Source: Pseudomaricurvus albidus (GTDB lineage: Bacteria > Pseudomonadota > Gammaproteobacteria > Pseudomonadales > Cellvibrionaceae). From it: 64,000 nucleotides of DNA. The number at the start of each line of letters is the position of its first letter. The stretch's first letter is position 1. A program made the position numbers and the translations under genes. The DNA is taken from the NCBI RefSeq assembly GCF_018863235.1, contig NZ_JAHKRS010000002.1:124001-188000 (forward strand). Reading direction: 5' to 3'. Positions 35,472-45,554 of this stretch are shown here, piece by piece. Under the pieces are notes generated by a model. That model was given only the letters and a program-made list of their open reading frames with translations, was not told the DNA's origin and ran no database searches.

Positions 35472-38456
35472 ATGCTGTCTTTTGATTCAATTCCCGCACG
35501 TTTTCACCCGGTTTTGCAGCGCCAGCTGGAGCTTTGGCAGGACCGTACCAGCGAAGACCAGCAACAGCGGCTGAACGACTGGGCAGCCACTCACCCGGAT
35601 GCTGCACAGCAACTGGCCCGGCTGTGGGTGACCAGCGATTACGCCGCCAAGATTGCACTGGATCAAACGGACCCGTTTCTGTTGTGGCTGGGGTCGGAAC
35701 CCTATGCGCAAACACTGACCCAGGTCGAAATGGCGGGGCAGTTGGCGCTGCGATTGGCGGAGCATAATCTGGATATCACCAGCGACGGATTTGAAGCCGA
35801 TGACAAGGCGTTTGATCGCCAGTTGCGCTGCTTCCGTCGGGATATGATGTTGCGCATTCTCTGGCGCGATTTTTGTCGTTTGGCTGACATGACCGAAACC
35901 ACTCGGGATATGTCGCATCTGGCGGAAGTGACCATTCAGGCTGCGATGGCGTACCACCATCATCAGTTGCAGGGGCGTTTTGGTATCCCAATGGGAAAAT
36001 ACAGCAACACCCCCCAGCCCATGGTGGTGTTGGGGATGGGCAAGCTGGGAGGTTTTGAGCTGAATGTCTCATCGGACATCGATTTAATCTTCACCTACCC
36101 CGAATCCGGAGAGACTCAACCCGGAGATACCGGCGCCAAGCGGTCGATTTCCAATCAGGAATACTTCATCAAACTGGGGCAAAAGGTCATTAACAGTCTC
36201 GATTCCGTGACGGGGGATGGCTTTGTTTTCCGTGTCGACATGCGCCTGCGTCCCTACGGTCAGAGCGGTGCGCTGGTGCTTAACTTCGATGCCATGGAGG
36301 AGTATTACCAGACCCAGGGGCGGGAATGGGAGCGCTATGCGATGATCAAGGCGCGGGTTGTCTCCGGCGAGGTCATGCCGGGCGGAGAGCAGGCGGGCGA
36401 GCAACTGATGGACTTGCTGCGGCCGTTTACCTACCGCCGTTATCTGGATTTCAGTGCCATTGATTCCATGCGGGATATGAAAACCCTGATCAACCGCGAG
36501 GTGCAGCGCAAAGGCATCAGTACCGATGTCAAACTGGGGGCCGGTGGCATCCGGGAAATCGAGTTTATTGTGCAGGTGTTTCAGATGATTCGCGGCGGCA
36601 AGGATGTGCGGCTGCGCGAGCGGCAGGTGTTGCTTTTGCTGCCATTGCTGGAAGAGGAGGGCTTCTTGCCAGAGGGTGCTGCTGCCGAACTGAGTGATGC
36701 CTATATCTTTTTGCGAAACACCGAGCACGGCATTCAGGGGTATCAGGACAAGCAGACCCAATCCCTGCCGGTTGATGAGCCCGATCAGGAACGTCTGGCC
36801 TGGCTTATGGGGTATGACAGTTTTGAAATCTTCCATGAAGATCTGGCGGATTTTCGAGTGCGTGTAAATGCTCACTTTCAGGATGTCATTGCCGAGCCCG
36901 AAGACAGTAAGCAAAGCGATGATGACTTTGCCGAGTGGGAGCCTTTGTGGCCCAAGCAGTCGGGGCCGGAAGATGTGCTGCCCGACCTGGAGCATTACAC
37001 CAGCCAATTGCAGGAAAAGGGCGTTGTCGAGCCACAGCAGGTGGCTGAGATTCTGCTCGAATTGCTGTCGAGCCGTGCCCTGCAGACCATGCAGGTTGAT
37101 GGCCGTACACGTCTCGATGCCCTGATGCCGCGTCTGCTGGCATTGCTCAGCGAACTGCAGGAGCCTGCGGAAACCCTGCGCAGAATTCTGGTGTTGGTAG
37201 AGGCGGTGGTGCGCCGGACAGCCTATCTGTTGCTGCTGGTTGAAAACCCCGACGCTCTGCGGCAGTTGGTGCGGCTGTGCGGTAGCAGCAGCTGGATCGC
37301 TGACCAGCTGGCTCAGCATCCGGCGTTGCTGGATGAGCTGCTCGATCCCCGCAGTTTGTACAGCCCTCCGGACAAGAATGCCCTGCGTGATGAGCTGCGC
37401 CAACAGGTGTTGCGGGTCAGTTGGGATGATCTGGAAGGGCAGATGGAAACCCTGCGTTATTTCCGCATGGCCCACGGACTGCGGGTAGCGGCCAGTGAAG
37501 TGACCGACGTCCTGCCGCTGATGAAAGTCAGTGATTACCTGACCTGGCTGGCAGAGGTGATTCTGGAGCATGTGCTCAATCTGGCCTGGCAGCAGATGGT
37601 GGAGCGCCACGGTCGGCCGCAGCCGGTGGATGGCCAGCCGGAGCCGGATTTTGTGGTGGTGGGCTACGGCAAGCTGGGCGGCATTGAGCTGGGCCACGGT
37701 TCCGATCTGGATCTGGTGTTTATCCACGACGCCAGTGCCAAAGGCTACAGCGATGGCGAGCGCTCCATTGATAATCAGACCTTTTTCACGCGACTGGGTC
37801 AGAAGATGATCCACATCCTCAACACCCAGACCATCTCCGGCAAATTGTATGAAGTCGATATGCGTCTGCGGCCATCGGGGAACTCGGGGCTGCTGGTCAG
37901 TTCGCTGACGGCCTTTGAAAAATACCAGCGCAATGAAGCCTGGACCTGGGAGCATCAGGCGCTGACCCGCGCCCGGGTTGTGGCCGGTGGCGAGCGTCTG
38001 ACGGCTGAGTTTGAGGCGTTGCGCAATGATCTGCTGCAGCAGGAGCGGGATGAAACGTCACTGAAGCAGGATGTGGTGGAGATGCGTGAGAAAATGCGCG
38101 CTCATTTGGGCACCAAGGGCTCAGAGGAGAAGAAAGCGGAGCAATTCCATCTCAAGCAGGACGCTGGCGGTATTGTCGATATTGAATTTTTGGTGCAGTA
38201 CGCGGTGCTGGCCTGGTCGGTGAAGGCGCCTGAGCTGTGCCGCTGGAGTGACAATATCCGGATTTTGGAAACGCTGCAGCAGGTTGGATTGCTTGCTGAC
38301 GAAGAGGCCAGCCAGCTGATTGAGGCGTATAAGGCCTATCGCTCTGCGGGGCATCGTCTGGCGTTGCAGCGTCTGCCGGGTGTCGTGGGTGGTGAAGAGT
38401 TTCAGGCAGAACGGGAGAGCGTCAAGCAGATCTGGAACCGCTATCTGGGAGGGTGA
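35472..38456 (+). CDS. glnE: Glutamine synthetase adenylyltransferase/adenylyl-removing enzyme
   Basis: 994 residues with two nucleotidyltransferase domains. The N-terminal one (GMGKLGGFELNVSSDIDLIF) removes AMP from glutamine synthetase and the C-terminal one (GYGKLGGIELGHGSDLDLVF) adds it; both keep their metal-binding Asp pair (DIDL, DLDL). The activity is set by PII and glutamine. It is transcribed away from the orphan ATPase gene's end by only 71 bases and converges on ilvE. Confidence 0.97.
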   Translation: MLSFDSIPARFHPVLQRQLELWQDRTSEDQQQRLNDWAATHPDAAQQLARLWVTSDYAAKIALDQTDPFLLWLGSEPYAQTLTQVEMAGQLALRLAEHNLDITSDGFEADDKAFDRQLRCFRRDMMLRILWRDFCRLADMTETTRDMSHLAEVTIQAAMAYHHHQLQGRFGIPMGKYSNTPQPMVVLGMGKLGGFELNVSSDIDLIFTYPESGETQPGDTGAKRSISNQEYFIKLGQKVINSLDSVTGDGFVFRVDMRLRPYGQSGALVLNFDAMEEYYQTQGREWERYAMIKARVVSGEVMPGGEQAGEQLMDLLRPFTYRRYLDFSAIDSMRDMKTLINREVQRKGISTDVKLGAGGIREIEFIVQVFQMIRGGKDVRLRERQVLLLLPLLEEEGFLPEGAAAELSDAYIFLRNTEHGIQGYQDKQTQSLPVDEPDQERLAWLMGYDSFEIFHEDLADFRVRVNAHFQDVIAEPEDSKQSDDDFAEWEPLWPKQSGPEDVLPDLEHYTSQLQEKGVVEPQQVAEILLELLSSRALQTMQVDGRTRLDALMPRLLALLSELQEPAETLRRILVLVEAVVRRTAYLLLLVENPDALRQLVRLCGSSSWIADQLAQHPALLDELLDPRSLYSPPDKNALRDELRQQVLRVSWDDLEGQMETLRYFRMAHGLRVAASEVTDVLPLMKVSDYLTWLAEVILEHVLNLAWQQMVERHGRPQPVDGQPEPDFVVVGYGKLGGIELGHGSDLDLVFIHDASAKGYSDGERSIDNQTFFTRLGQKMIHILNTQTISGKLYEVDMRLRPSGNSGLLVSSLTAFEKYQRNEAWTWEHQALTRARVVAGGERLTAEFEALRNDLLQQERDETSLKQDVVEMREKMRAHLGTKGSEEKKAEQFHLKQDAGGIVDIEFLVQYAVLAWSVKAPELCRWSDNIRILETLQQVGLLADEEASQLIEAYKAYRSAGHRLALQRLPGVVGGEEFQAERESVKQIWNRYLGG

Positions 38457-38538
38457 GGGTGTTCGACGTCTGACAGGGGCATACGGGCGCCGGAGCGCCT
38501 CGCAATGGCCTGTCGGAAAAGACTCGGGAAGAGGGGGG

Positions 38539-39537
38539 TTAGATGCTGGTCAGCCAGCCGTGTTTGTCTTCGGTCTGTCCCCACTGAATGCTGTTCAGGG
38601 TTTGGCGCAGTTTGGCGGTAGTGGCGCCTGCCTTGCCGTCGCCAACCTGATGCTCTTTGCCTTTGTGCAACAGCGTACCTACCGGAGTCAGTACCGCGGC
38701 GGTGCCTGACAGAGCAGCCTCACAGCCGGGTTTACGGCTGCGCTCGAGCAGTTCGTCAACGCTCAGGTCGCGCTCTTCCACGTTCATGCCCAGATCGCGG
38801 GCGATGGTCAGCAGCGAGTCGCGGGTGATGCCGTGAAGGAAGCTGGAGTCCAGAGCCTTGGTGATCAGTGTGTCGCCGTCGATGAGCAGGAAGTTGGCGG
38901 CGCCGGTTTCCTGTACATCGCCGTTGGGGCAGAACAGGATCTGATCCACTTTCAGGTCGCGCTTGGCGATCATGGTCGGCAGCAAGGCGCTGGCGTAGTT
39001 GCCGCCGCTCTTGATGCGTCCCATATGAGGGGCACAACGCATGCTTTCTTCTTCCAGCAGCAGGCGCAGGGTGGTGTCAGAACCACCGGCGAAGTAATCG
39101 CCCACGGGAGAAACCAGTACGTATTGCATGGACGTCAGTGATGGTCCGGCAGCCTTGCCGATAGCCGGCTCAGTGCCAATGTGCGTCGGGCGGATATAGA
39201 GCGAGCCCGGGGCTTCCGGTGCCTGATCGGCAAAGCGGGCAACCACATCCATGATCATGTCCCGGGTTTGCTCGGGATTGATGGCGGGCAGTGCCAGCAG
39301 CTCTGCACTCTGGGCAAAGCGGGCGATATTGCAGTCCATGCGGAAGATCTTGACGCTGCCGTCGGGGTGACGAAACGCTTTCAGGCCCTCAAAACAGGTG
39401 CTGGCGTAATGCAAAACGTGGGCACCGGGGTGCAAGCTGAGACTGTCACTGGGGACCAGTTTGTGCGCACCCCACTTTTCTCCGTCAAATTCAGTCAGAG
39501 CCATTTCTGGCATGAAAACACTACCGAAGGCCGTCAT
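38539..39537 (-). CDS. ilvE: Branched-chain amino acid aminotransferase
   Basis: Fold-type IV PLP enzyme for the last step of valine, leucine and isoleucine synthesis. 332 residues; CFEGLKAFRHPDGSVKIFR near the N-terminus, the Schiff-base Lys in GRIKSGGNYASALLP (about residue 178) and QETGAANFLLIDGD are typical of the group II bacterial enzymes. ATG 39537 is followed by MTAFGSVFMPEMALTEF. It is monocistronic and divergent from the LPS operon. Confidence 0.95.
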   Translation of the reverse strand: MTAFGSVFMPEMALTEFDGEKWGAHKLVPSDSLSLHPGAHVLHYASTCFEGLKAFRHPDGSVKIFRMDCNIARFAQSAELLALPAINPEQTRDMIMDVVARFADQAPEAPGSLYIRPTHIGTEPAIGKAAGPSLTSMQYVLVSPVGDYFAGGSDTTLRLLLEEESMRCAPHMGRIKSGGNYASALLPTMIAKRDLKVDQILFCPNGDVQETGAANFLLIDGDTLITKALDSSFLHGITRDSLLTIARDLGMNVEERDLSVDELLERSRKPGCEAALSGTAAVLTPVGTLLHKGKEHQVGDGKAGATTAKLRQTLNSIQWGQTEDKHGWLTSI

Positions 39538-39900
39538 AGGGAACCTCAGAAACAGGGATCAATAGGAGTCGTTACAGTGATCAGGGTATTCAGCTTGCTA
39601 AAGTAAGCGCACGGGTGTTGCGCTGAGAGCGTTGTACGAGTCTGTGGGGAGCCGTCAAATCGGTATCCTATGGCTCATTCACAGCACATGCCTTTATTTC
39701 AAGGGGCGACATGGGTACAAGCGCGGTGCAAAGATGCCGGTAAGCATCGTGCAAAAAGCCTGAGACGGGGAATTGTAATGAGCCTGCTCAAAAATTGGAA
39801 TACCGCAAGCTTCTTTAGCGGCACTTTTACTGACCTTTACAGGCGACTGGGGTATGATGCCGGGTTTTATTTCGCCATGGGATGACCGGGTAAAGAGCAC
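39538..39900. other. Divergent promoter region between ilvE and waaF
   Basis: 363 bases. A sigma-70 type promoter for waaF is seen at 39830-39858. A plus-strand frame at 39670-39885 is open but has no ribosome site and no recognisable product. The ilvE promoter should lie around 39540-39640, but I do not see a clear one. Confidence 0.5.
39830..39858 (+). promoter_or_regulatory. Sigma-70 promoter of the LPS core operon
   Basis: CTGACC at 39830-39835, a 17-base spacer and TATGAT at 39853-39858. The start site would be near 39865, 36 bases before the waaF ATG. Confidence 0.5.
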
Positions 39901-40935
39901 ATGGGTAACAAGCGGATTTTGATCATCGGACCCTCCTGGGTCGGCGATATGCTGATGAGCCAATCGCTCTATCGTCAGCTCAAGGCTCAGAACCCTGAGT
40001 GCGAGATTGATGTGCTGGCGCCGGACTGGTGCCGGGCGGTGATAGAGCGTATGCCGGAGGTCGCCAACTCCATCGCCATGCCGGTGGGGCATGGCAGTTT
40101 GCAGTTGGGGGTGCGCAAGCGGCTGGCGGCGGTGCTGGAAAAGCGTGGCTATGATCAGGCGATTGTACTGCCCAACTCGCTGAAGTCAGCGCTGGTGCCC
40201 TGGCTGGCCAATATTCCCTTGCGCACCGGCTGGTTGGGCGAGATGCGTTATGTGTTGCTGAACGACCCGCGCAAACTCGATAAAAACGCCTTCCCGCGAA
40301 TGGTCGAGCGCTATGTGGCGCTGGCCGGCCCCGGCGTGCGTCGCGCGGAGGATTTGCCCGAGATTCTGCCGCCTCAGTTGCGGGTTTCTGCCGCGGATCA
40401 GCAGTCGGCCATGGCAGAGTTCGCCCTGCCTGAAGAGCGTTTGATCGGCATTTGTCCCGGTGCTGAGTTCGGACCGGCCAAGCGCTGGCCGGATTATCAC
40501 TATGCCGCGCTGGCCAGCCGTCTGATTGAAGATGGCTGGCAGGTTGCTTGCTTTGGCTCTGCCAAGGATGCCGAGGTGGAAGCTGAGATCAAGTCGCAAC
40601 TTCCCAGGGTGCAGCAAGATTCCTTCCATGGCCTGGCAGGGCGTACCAGCTTGCCTCAGGTGATTGATTTGCTGGCTGCCTGTGATGCCGTGGTGACCAA
40701 TGACTCCGGTTTGATGCATGTGGCGGCGGCGGTCAATACACCGCTGGTGGCGCTTTATGGCCCTACCAGTCCGGATTTTACGCCGCCGTTGAGTGACAGG
40801 GCAGAAATCATCCGCCTGATCGACGGGTATTTGAAAATTCGCAAGGGTGATGCCGATCTGGGGTATCACCAAAGTCTGATTGATATTCAGCCAGACAATG
40901 TGCTGGCAGCTCTGGAGCGAGTCTTGAGCCGATGA
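39901..40935 (+). CDS. waaF: ADP-heptose:LPS heptosyltransferase II
   Basis: GT9-family transferase that adds the second L,D-heptose to the inner core at the cytoplasmic face of the membrane. 344 residues, normal length. GPSWVGDMLMSQSLYRQLK is the typical start, and TNDSGLMHVAAAVNTPLVAL with YGPTSPDFTPPL the donor-site region. First gene of the core cluster. Confidence 0.95.
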   Translation: MGNKRILIIGPSWVGDMLMSQSLYRQLKAQNPECEIDVLAPDWCRAVIERMPEVANSIAMPVGHGSLQLGVRKRLAAVLEKRGYDQAIVLPNSLKSALVPWLANIPLRTGWLGEMRYVLLNDPRKLDKNAFPRMVERYVALAGPGVRRAEDLPEILPPQLRVSAADQQSAMAEFALPEERLIGICPGAEFGPAKRWPDYHYAALASRLIEDGWQVACFGSAKDAEVEAEIKSQLPRVQQDSFHGLAGRTSLPQVIDLLAACDAVVTNDSGLMHVAAAVNTPLVALYGPTSPDFTPPLSDRAEIIRLIDGYLKIRKGDADLGYHQSLIDIQPDNVLAALERVLSR

Positions 40936-40984
40936 GTGTGCCGGAATTGATAAATGTACTGGAATTTACGAGCGTGTTGGCCTG

Positions 40985-41995
40985 ATGAGAGTACTCATTG
41001 TTAAAACCTCCTCCATGGGAGATGTCATCCATACCCTGCCTGCGTTGACTGACGCAAAGCGCGCTTGCCCCGGAATCGAATTCGACTGGGTGGTAGAGGA
41101 CAGTTTTGCCGAAATTCCCGGTTGGCACCCCGCCGTCAATACGGTGATTCCGGTGTCCATTCGTCGCTGGCGCAAAGAGATTTTTAAAACCATCGGGTCG
41201 GTGGAATGGAAGCAGTTTCGCACCTTGCTGCGCAAGCATCATTACGATCTGGTGATTGATGCTCAGGGGCTGCTGAAAAGTGCCTGGGTTGCACGTCTGG
41301 TGAAAGCGCCGACAGCGGGATATGACAAGCACTCCGTGCGGGAAAAACTGGCGGCACTGGCGTATCAGCATCAGTACCATGTGCCCACTGAAATGCACGC
41401 CGTGGAGCGCATTCGGCATTTGTTTGCCCAAGCTCTCGACTACCAAAAACCCGAAGGCAAAGGCTCTTACGGAATCGATCGCAGCCGGTTTTGCAGCGTC
41501 ACTCAGGAAGCCGCCAATGTGGTTTTCCTGCACGGCACCACCCGCCACGACAAACACTATCCGGAAGAATACTGGAAACAGCTGGCTGAGACTTTAACGG
41601 CGCAGAATATTCGCGTGCGCCTGCCCTGGGGTAACAAGGACGAAAAGCGGCGCGCCTATCGCATTGCCGGTGAGAACCCCAATATTCAGGTGTTGCCTAA
41701 ACTGAATCTTAACGGTGTTGCCGGTGTACTGGCACAGGCGACGGCGGTGGTTGCCGTCGATACCGGGTTGGGGCATTTAAGTGCCGCACTGGATATCCCG
41801 ACGGTATCTCTCTACGGTCCCACCAGCCCGTTGTTGATCGGTGCCTACGGGGAGAATCAAATTCACCTGTGCGCCAAAGACTGTGAACCGGTGGATTACG
41901 TTGCCGATCCCGATATTTTTTCGCCGCTGACCGTTGATGTGGTATTGGAGGCGTTGCAGCCTCTGCTGCCGCCGGCAGAATCCGTGGCTAGCTGA
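40985..41995 (+). CDS. waaC: ADP-heptose:LPS heptosyltransferase I
   Basis: GT9 enzyme that adds the first heptose to Kdo2-lipid A. 336 residues. KTSSMGDVIHTLPALTDAKR at the start has the catalytic Asp, and VAVDTGLGHLSAALDIPTVS the nucleotide-heptose site. It follows waaF after 49 bases and precedes waaG by 8. Confidence 0.95.
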   Translation: MRVLIVKTSSMGDVIHTLPALTDAKRACPGIEFDWVVEDSFAEIPGWHPAVNTVIPVSIRRWRKEIFKTIGSVEWKQFRTLLRKHHYDLVIDAQGLLKSAWVARLVKAPTAGYDKHSVREKLAALAYQHQYHVPTEMHAVERIRHLFAQALDYQKPEGKGSYGIDRSRFCSVTQEAANVVFLHGTTRHDKHYPEEYWKQLAETLTAQNIRVRLPWGNKDEKRRAYRIAGENPNIQVLPKLNLNGVAGVLAQATAVVAVDTGLGHLSAALDIPTVSLYGPTSPLLIGAYGENQIHLCAKDCEPVDYVADPDIFSPLTVDVVLEALQPLLPPAESVAS

Positions 41996-42003
41996 GTATT
42001 CCC

Positions 42004-43137
42004 ATGAAACTGGCGTTTTGCCTGTACAAGTATTTTCCCTTCGGTGGCCTACAGCGCGATTTGTTGCGCATAGCCGAAGCCTGTCACCGGCGCGGCGCGC
42101 AGATCCGGGTGTATACCTTCAGTTGGCAGGGCGAGTGCCCGGACTGGATCGATCTGTGTGAGGTGCCCAAACACGGGTGGAGCAGCCAGGGGAAAAACCG
42201 GCATTTTACTCGCTGGGTGCAGGTGCACCGGGCAGAGCATCCGGTCGATTGCCTGATCGGCTTCAACAAGATGCCAGGCCTGGATGTCTATTATGCCGCC
42301 GATGGCTGCTATGAGGCCCGGGTAACGGAACTCTATGGCTCTTTGTACCGGTTAGGCGGACGCTACAAGCATTTCTCCGCTTACGAACAGGCGGTCTTCG
42401 GTACAGACAGTGATACCGAAATTCTGATGATCTCCCAGCTGCAGGTGCCGGTTTTTCAGCGTTTTTATGATACGCCTGATGCGCGAATGCACCTTCTGCC
42501 TCCCGGCATCGCCCGGGATCGGATTGCTCCGGACAATGCGCTGGAGCTCCGCCGTGCCTTTCGCCAGGAGTTTGGCCTGGCGGATGACGAGCTGCTGCTG
42601 TTAATGGTGGGTTCGGGCTTCAAGACCAAAGGAGTAGACCGCAGTGTCGAGGCGCTGGCGGCGTTGCCGGAACCCTTGCGCAGCAAAACCCGTCTGATGG
42701 TGATCGGTCAGGACAACCCGGGTTCGCTGCAGCGACTGGCTCGCAAGCTGGGGGTGGAGTCGCAGTTTCAGGTATTGAGTGGCCGCGATGATGTGCCGCG
42801 TTTTATGCAGGGGGCGGATCTTCTGATCCATCCGGCGCGCCACGAAAACACCGGTACCGTGTTGGTGGAAGCCATCGTTGCCGGCCTGCCGGTACTGGTG
42901 ACCGACGTCTGTGGTTATGCACACTATGTCTCCGATGCGGATATGGGACGTGTTTTACCATCACCGTTTGATCTTCAGCAGCTGACCCGGGCGCTGACGG
43001 AACTGCTGGCCATTGCTCATGAGCAGCGACCGCTGTGGCGTCAGAGGGGCGCCGAGTTTGCCTCCAGTGTGGATGTCTACAGCATGCCGGAAGTGGCGGC
43101 TGATCGTATTCTGGAATTTGCAAAGGCTGGGGCATGA
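42004..43137 (+). CDS. waaG: LPS core glycosyltransferase I (WaaG type)
   Basis: GT4-family GT-B transferase of 377 residues, in the WaaG position of the core operon where it adds the first outer-core hexose (glucose in enterics, GalN in Pseudomonas) to heptose II. LAFCLYKYFPFGGLQRDLLR matches the WaaG start, and HPARHENTGTVLVEAIVAG with GLPVLVTDVCGYA holds the ExnE-type donor site. The stop overlaps waaP by 4 bases. Confidence 0.92.
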   Translation: MKLAFCLYKYFPFGGLQRDLLRIAEACHRRGAQIRVYTFSWQGECPDWIDLCEVPKHGWSSQGKNRHFTRWVQVHRAEHPVDCLIGFNKMPGLDVYYAADGCYEARVTELYGSLYRLGGRYKHFSAYEQAVFGTDSDTEILMISQLQVPVFQRFYDTPDARMHLLPPGIARDRIAPDNALELRRAFRQEFGLADDELLLLMVGSGFKTKGVDRSVEALAALPEPLRSKTRLMVIGQDNPGSLQRLARKLGVESQFQVLSGRDDVPRFMQGADLLIHPARHENTGTVLVEAIVAGLPVLVTDVCGYAHYVSDADMGRVLPSPFDLQQLTRALTELLAIAHEQRPLWRQRGAEFASSVDVYSMPEVAADRILEFAKAGA

Positions 43138-43949
43138 CGGTTTATTTACGCGAAGAGTTTCAGCAACTGTGGCAGGGCAAAGACCCTTTCCAGATGGTGG
43201 AAAGCATTGAAGGCGAGGTCTATCGCGAACTGGACGGTCGTCGCACCTTGCGCTTTGAGCTCAACGGTAAAGGCTATTTTCTCAAGTTGCACCGCGGCGT
43301 GGGCTGGGGTGAAATCTTTAAAAACCTGATGCAGGCGCGATTGCCGATTCTTGGCGCTGCGCATGAAAGAGACGCAATCGCGGCATTGACGTCGGCGGGT
43401 GTTGGCACCATGACCATGGCGGCCTTCGGTCAGCGTGGGCATAATCCCGCGAAACAGTTGTCCTTCATTATTACCGACGCTATCGAGCCCTCAGTCTCAT
43501 TGGAAGACCTTGCGATCGAGTGGCGAAAGGCTCCGCCGAGCCTGACTCAGAAGCGCGCCCTGTTTGATACGGTTTGCCGAATGACCCGGGACATGCACGC
43601 CGCCGGGGTCAATCATCGCGACTTCTACATCTGTCATTTTTTATTGCGTGATCGGGAATTTACTGACGCACCGGATTTGGCCATCATAGATCTGCACCGG
43701 GCTCTGATTCATAGCCAGCTGCCTTATCGCTGGCGGTTGAAGGATCTCGCGAGTCTGTATTATTCAGCGTTTGATGTTCCCCTGACGTTACGCGACAGGT
43801 TGCGCTTTATCCGCGACTACAGTGGTCGTCCCCTGCGCGAAGAATTAAAGGATCAGAAGACACTGTGGGATCAGGTGGAGCGCAAGGCTCAGTCTCTGTA
43901 TGCCAAGGCGCTGCGTAAGGGGATTGTCGTGCAGGATGACGCTCCATGA
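43134..43949 (+). CDS. waaP: LPS core heptose(I) kinase
   Basis: Eukaryotic-like kinase that phosphorylates heptose I of the inner core, important for outer-membrane strength. 271 residues, normal. The nucleotide-site Lys is in GYFLKLHRG, the catalytic loop is GVNHRDFYICHFLL, and the metal Asp is in AIIDLHRA. It overlaps both neighbours by 4 bases. Confidence 0.93.
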   Translation: MTVYLREEFQQLWQGKDPFQMVESIEGEVYRELDGRRTLRFELNGKGYFLKLHRGVGWGEIFKNLMQARLPILGAAHERDAIAALTSAGVGTMTMAAFGQRGHNPAKQLSFIITDAIEPSVSLEDLAIEWRKAPPSLTQKRALFDTVCRMTRDMHAAGVNHRDFYICHFLLRDREFTDAPDLAIIDLHRALIHSQLPYRWRLKDLASLYYSAFDVPLTLRDRLRFIRDYSGRPLREELKDQKTLWDQVERKAQSLYAKALRKGIVVQDDAP

Positions 43950-44692
43950 GCTGGTTCAATGATGTAAATGCAAGTCTGCCTGAAGCGCATAAGGCTTTTT
44001 CTTCTCTTGACGCCGTTTGGCAATTGCAGGGGCGAGTGATTACCACCAGCTCACTGTGCGAAGTGTTGAGGGTTGAGCTCGATGGCAAGGGCTATTACGT
44101 AAAACGTTATTGCAAGGCAGGTGACAACCCGGTGGGCGCTCTGGTGAAATCCAAGGCCCGTCGAGAATGGGAAAACCTTCAGCGCTTTAAGGCCTGGGGG
44201 CTGCCAGTGGCCGAGGTGGTTGCCTGTGGCGAGGAGTCTCGCTGGTCGAGGCCGCGTCGTGGAGCTCTGGTGACCGCAGAAATAGAAAATTCTAAAGACC
44301 TGGCCTGGCTGGCCGATCATGATTCTCCCTTGTTACAACAGCCGCAATGGGTGAACAACGTCAGTCGGCAGGTCGCTGAAGCTTCGGCGGTGATGCACCA
44401 GCACAGTTTTGCCCACAACGATTGGAAATGGCGCAATATACTGGTATCGGGAAGCGAGCAGGATCCCCGGATTTGCATGATTGATTGTCCCGCCGGGACT
44501 TTTTGGTGGGGGGCGTTTTTCGAGTACCGCCGAATTAAAGATATTGCCTGCCTTGATAAAATTGCCCGGCGGACACTGACCATAAAGCAGCGCATACGTT
44601 TTTATCAGCAGTACCAGAGCGTCAAAAAGTTAACACCGAAACACCGGCGTGATATCGCAAAGATCCTGCGTTTCTTCAAAGGCAGGGAATAG
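43946..44692 (+). CDS. LPS core kinase-like protein
   Basis: 248 residues of the WaaP/InaA kinase fold. GYYVKRYCKAGDN carries the ATP-site Lys, FAHNDWKWRNILV the catalytic loop and ICMIDCPAG the metal-binding Asp, so it should be active. Its place directly after waaP fits the second core kinase of Pseudomonas-type clusters (possibly heptose II or a second heptose site); the acceptor is not provable here. Confidence 0.85.
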   Translation: MSWFNDVNASLPEAHKAFSSLDAVWQLQGRVITTSSLCEVLRVELDGKGYYVKRYCKAGDNPVGALVKSKARREWENLQRFKAWGLPVAEVVACGEESRWSRPRRGALVTAEIENSKDLAWLADHDSPLLQQPQWVNNVSRQVAEASAVMHQHSFAHNDWKWRNILVSGSEQDPRICMIDCPAGTFWWGAFFEYRRIKDIACLDKIARRTLTIKQRIRFYQQYQSVKKLTPKHRRDIAKILRFFKGRE

Positions 44693-44762
44693 GCGTCACG
44701 TAACTGTGACGGGGTTGTACAAGGGAAATTACAACCAATATTGACAAGGAGCATGAAAGCAC

Positions 44763-45554
44763 ATGAAGGACTATATCGCTGCAGAATACCAGGCGGCGTT
44801 GAAAGATAGAGGTTTGGATAACTTCGAAAGTTTATGGTCGCTGGAATTACCCACCGTCGATCAGCCCAATACAGAGCGAGGTGGCTGGAGCAGTGTTTGC
44901 CGCCTCGAGTTGGATGTTAACGGTGAGAGCCTCGGTTTTTACTTGAAACGACAGAGTAACCACTGCAGTTACAGTTGGCTAAGGCCCTTTGGCGAGCCTA
45001 CATTTGCCCGGGAGTTTCGCAGTATCCGCCATTACCACAAGGTGGGCTTGCCCGCTCCGGAGGTGGCGTATTTTGCCGAGCGTAAAATCAGCGCTGGGAA
45101 ACAGTCGATTTTGATGACCCGTGCGCTGGATGATTTTTGCCCACTGTCGGAGCTTTTACTGTCCTGGTCCGGACTGACGGAAACTGCACGAGAACAAGTT
45201 TTGGACTCCATTGGGGCCACAGTAGCCAAGATGCACGGGAAAAGGATTACCCATCACTGTTTGTACCCCAAACATATTTTTATAAATCTGAGTGAAACCT
45301 TGCCAAAGCCCGAGCTAACTTTGATTGATTTGGAAAAAGCCCGTTTTCAGCTGTTGCCGAAACGTGAACGAGTGGCTGATCTCGAAGCCCTGTTTCGTCG
45401 CGCGGACCTGTGGACTGAGAGTGACCGTGACCGGCTGCTTTCAGCCTACGTAGTAAACCTGCCTGCGGCTGGCAAGGTATCTGATTATCAGCGGTTGTTG
45501 CAGAAGCGTAATCGCAAAAAGCTCAAGGGGAAAAAGGTGTCCTGTGCGGCCTGA
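44763..45554 (+). CDS. LPS kinase-like (InaA family) protein
   Basis: 263 residues. FYLKRQSNHCSYSW holds the ATP-site Lys. In the catalytic loop, ITHHCLYPKHIFINL, the Asp usually found is replaced by Cys (HHC), while the metal Asp in LIDLEKAR remains. This resembles the KdkA/InaA side of the family, and the Cys is a point to check for loss of activity. AAGGAG lies about 14 bases before the ATG. It overlaps the next gene by 11 bases. Confidence 0.82.
   Translation: MKDYIAAEYQAALKDRGLDNFESLWSLELPTVDQPNTERGGWSSVCRLELDVNGESLGFYLKRQSNHCSYSWLRPFGEPTFAREFRSIRHYHKVGLPAPEVAYFAERKISAGKQSILMTRALDDFCPLSELLLSWSGLTETAREQVLDSIGATVAKMHGKRITHHCLYPKHIFINLSETLPKPELTLIDLEKARFQLLPKRERVADLEALFRRADLWTESDRDRLLSAYVVNLPAAGKVSDYQRLLQKRNRKKLKGKKVSCAA

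Noticed and set aside
36084-37955. Long minus-strand open frame (623 codons)
   Set aside because: Lies wholly inside glnE, which is a confident gene; the frame is a codon-bias shadow with no recognisable domain.
39670-39885. Small plus-strand gene before waaF
   Set aside because: No ribosome site, no recognisable product, and it overlaps the likely promoter of waaF.
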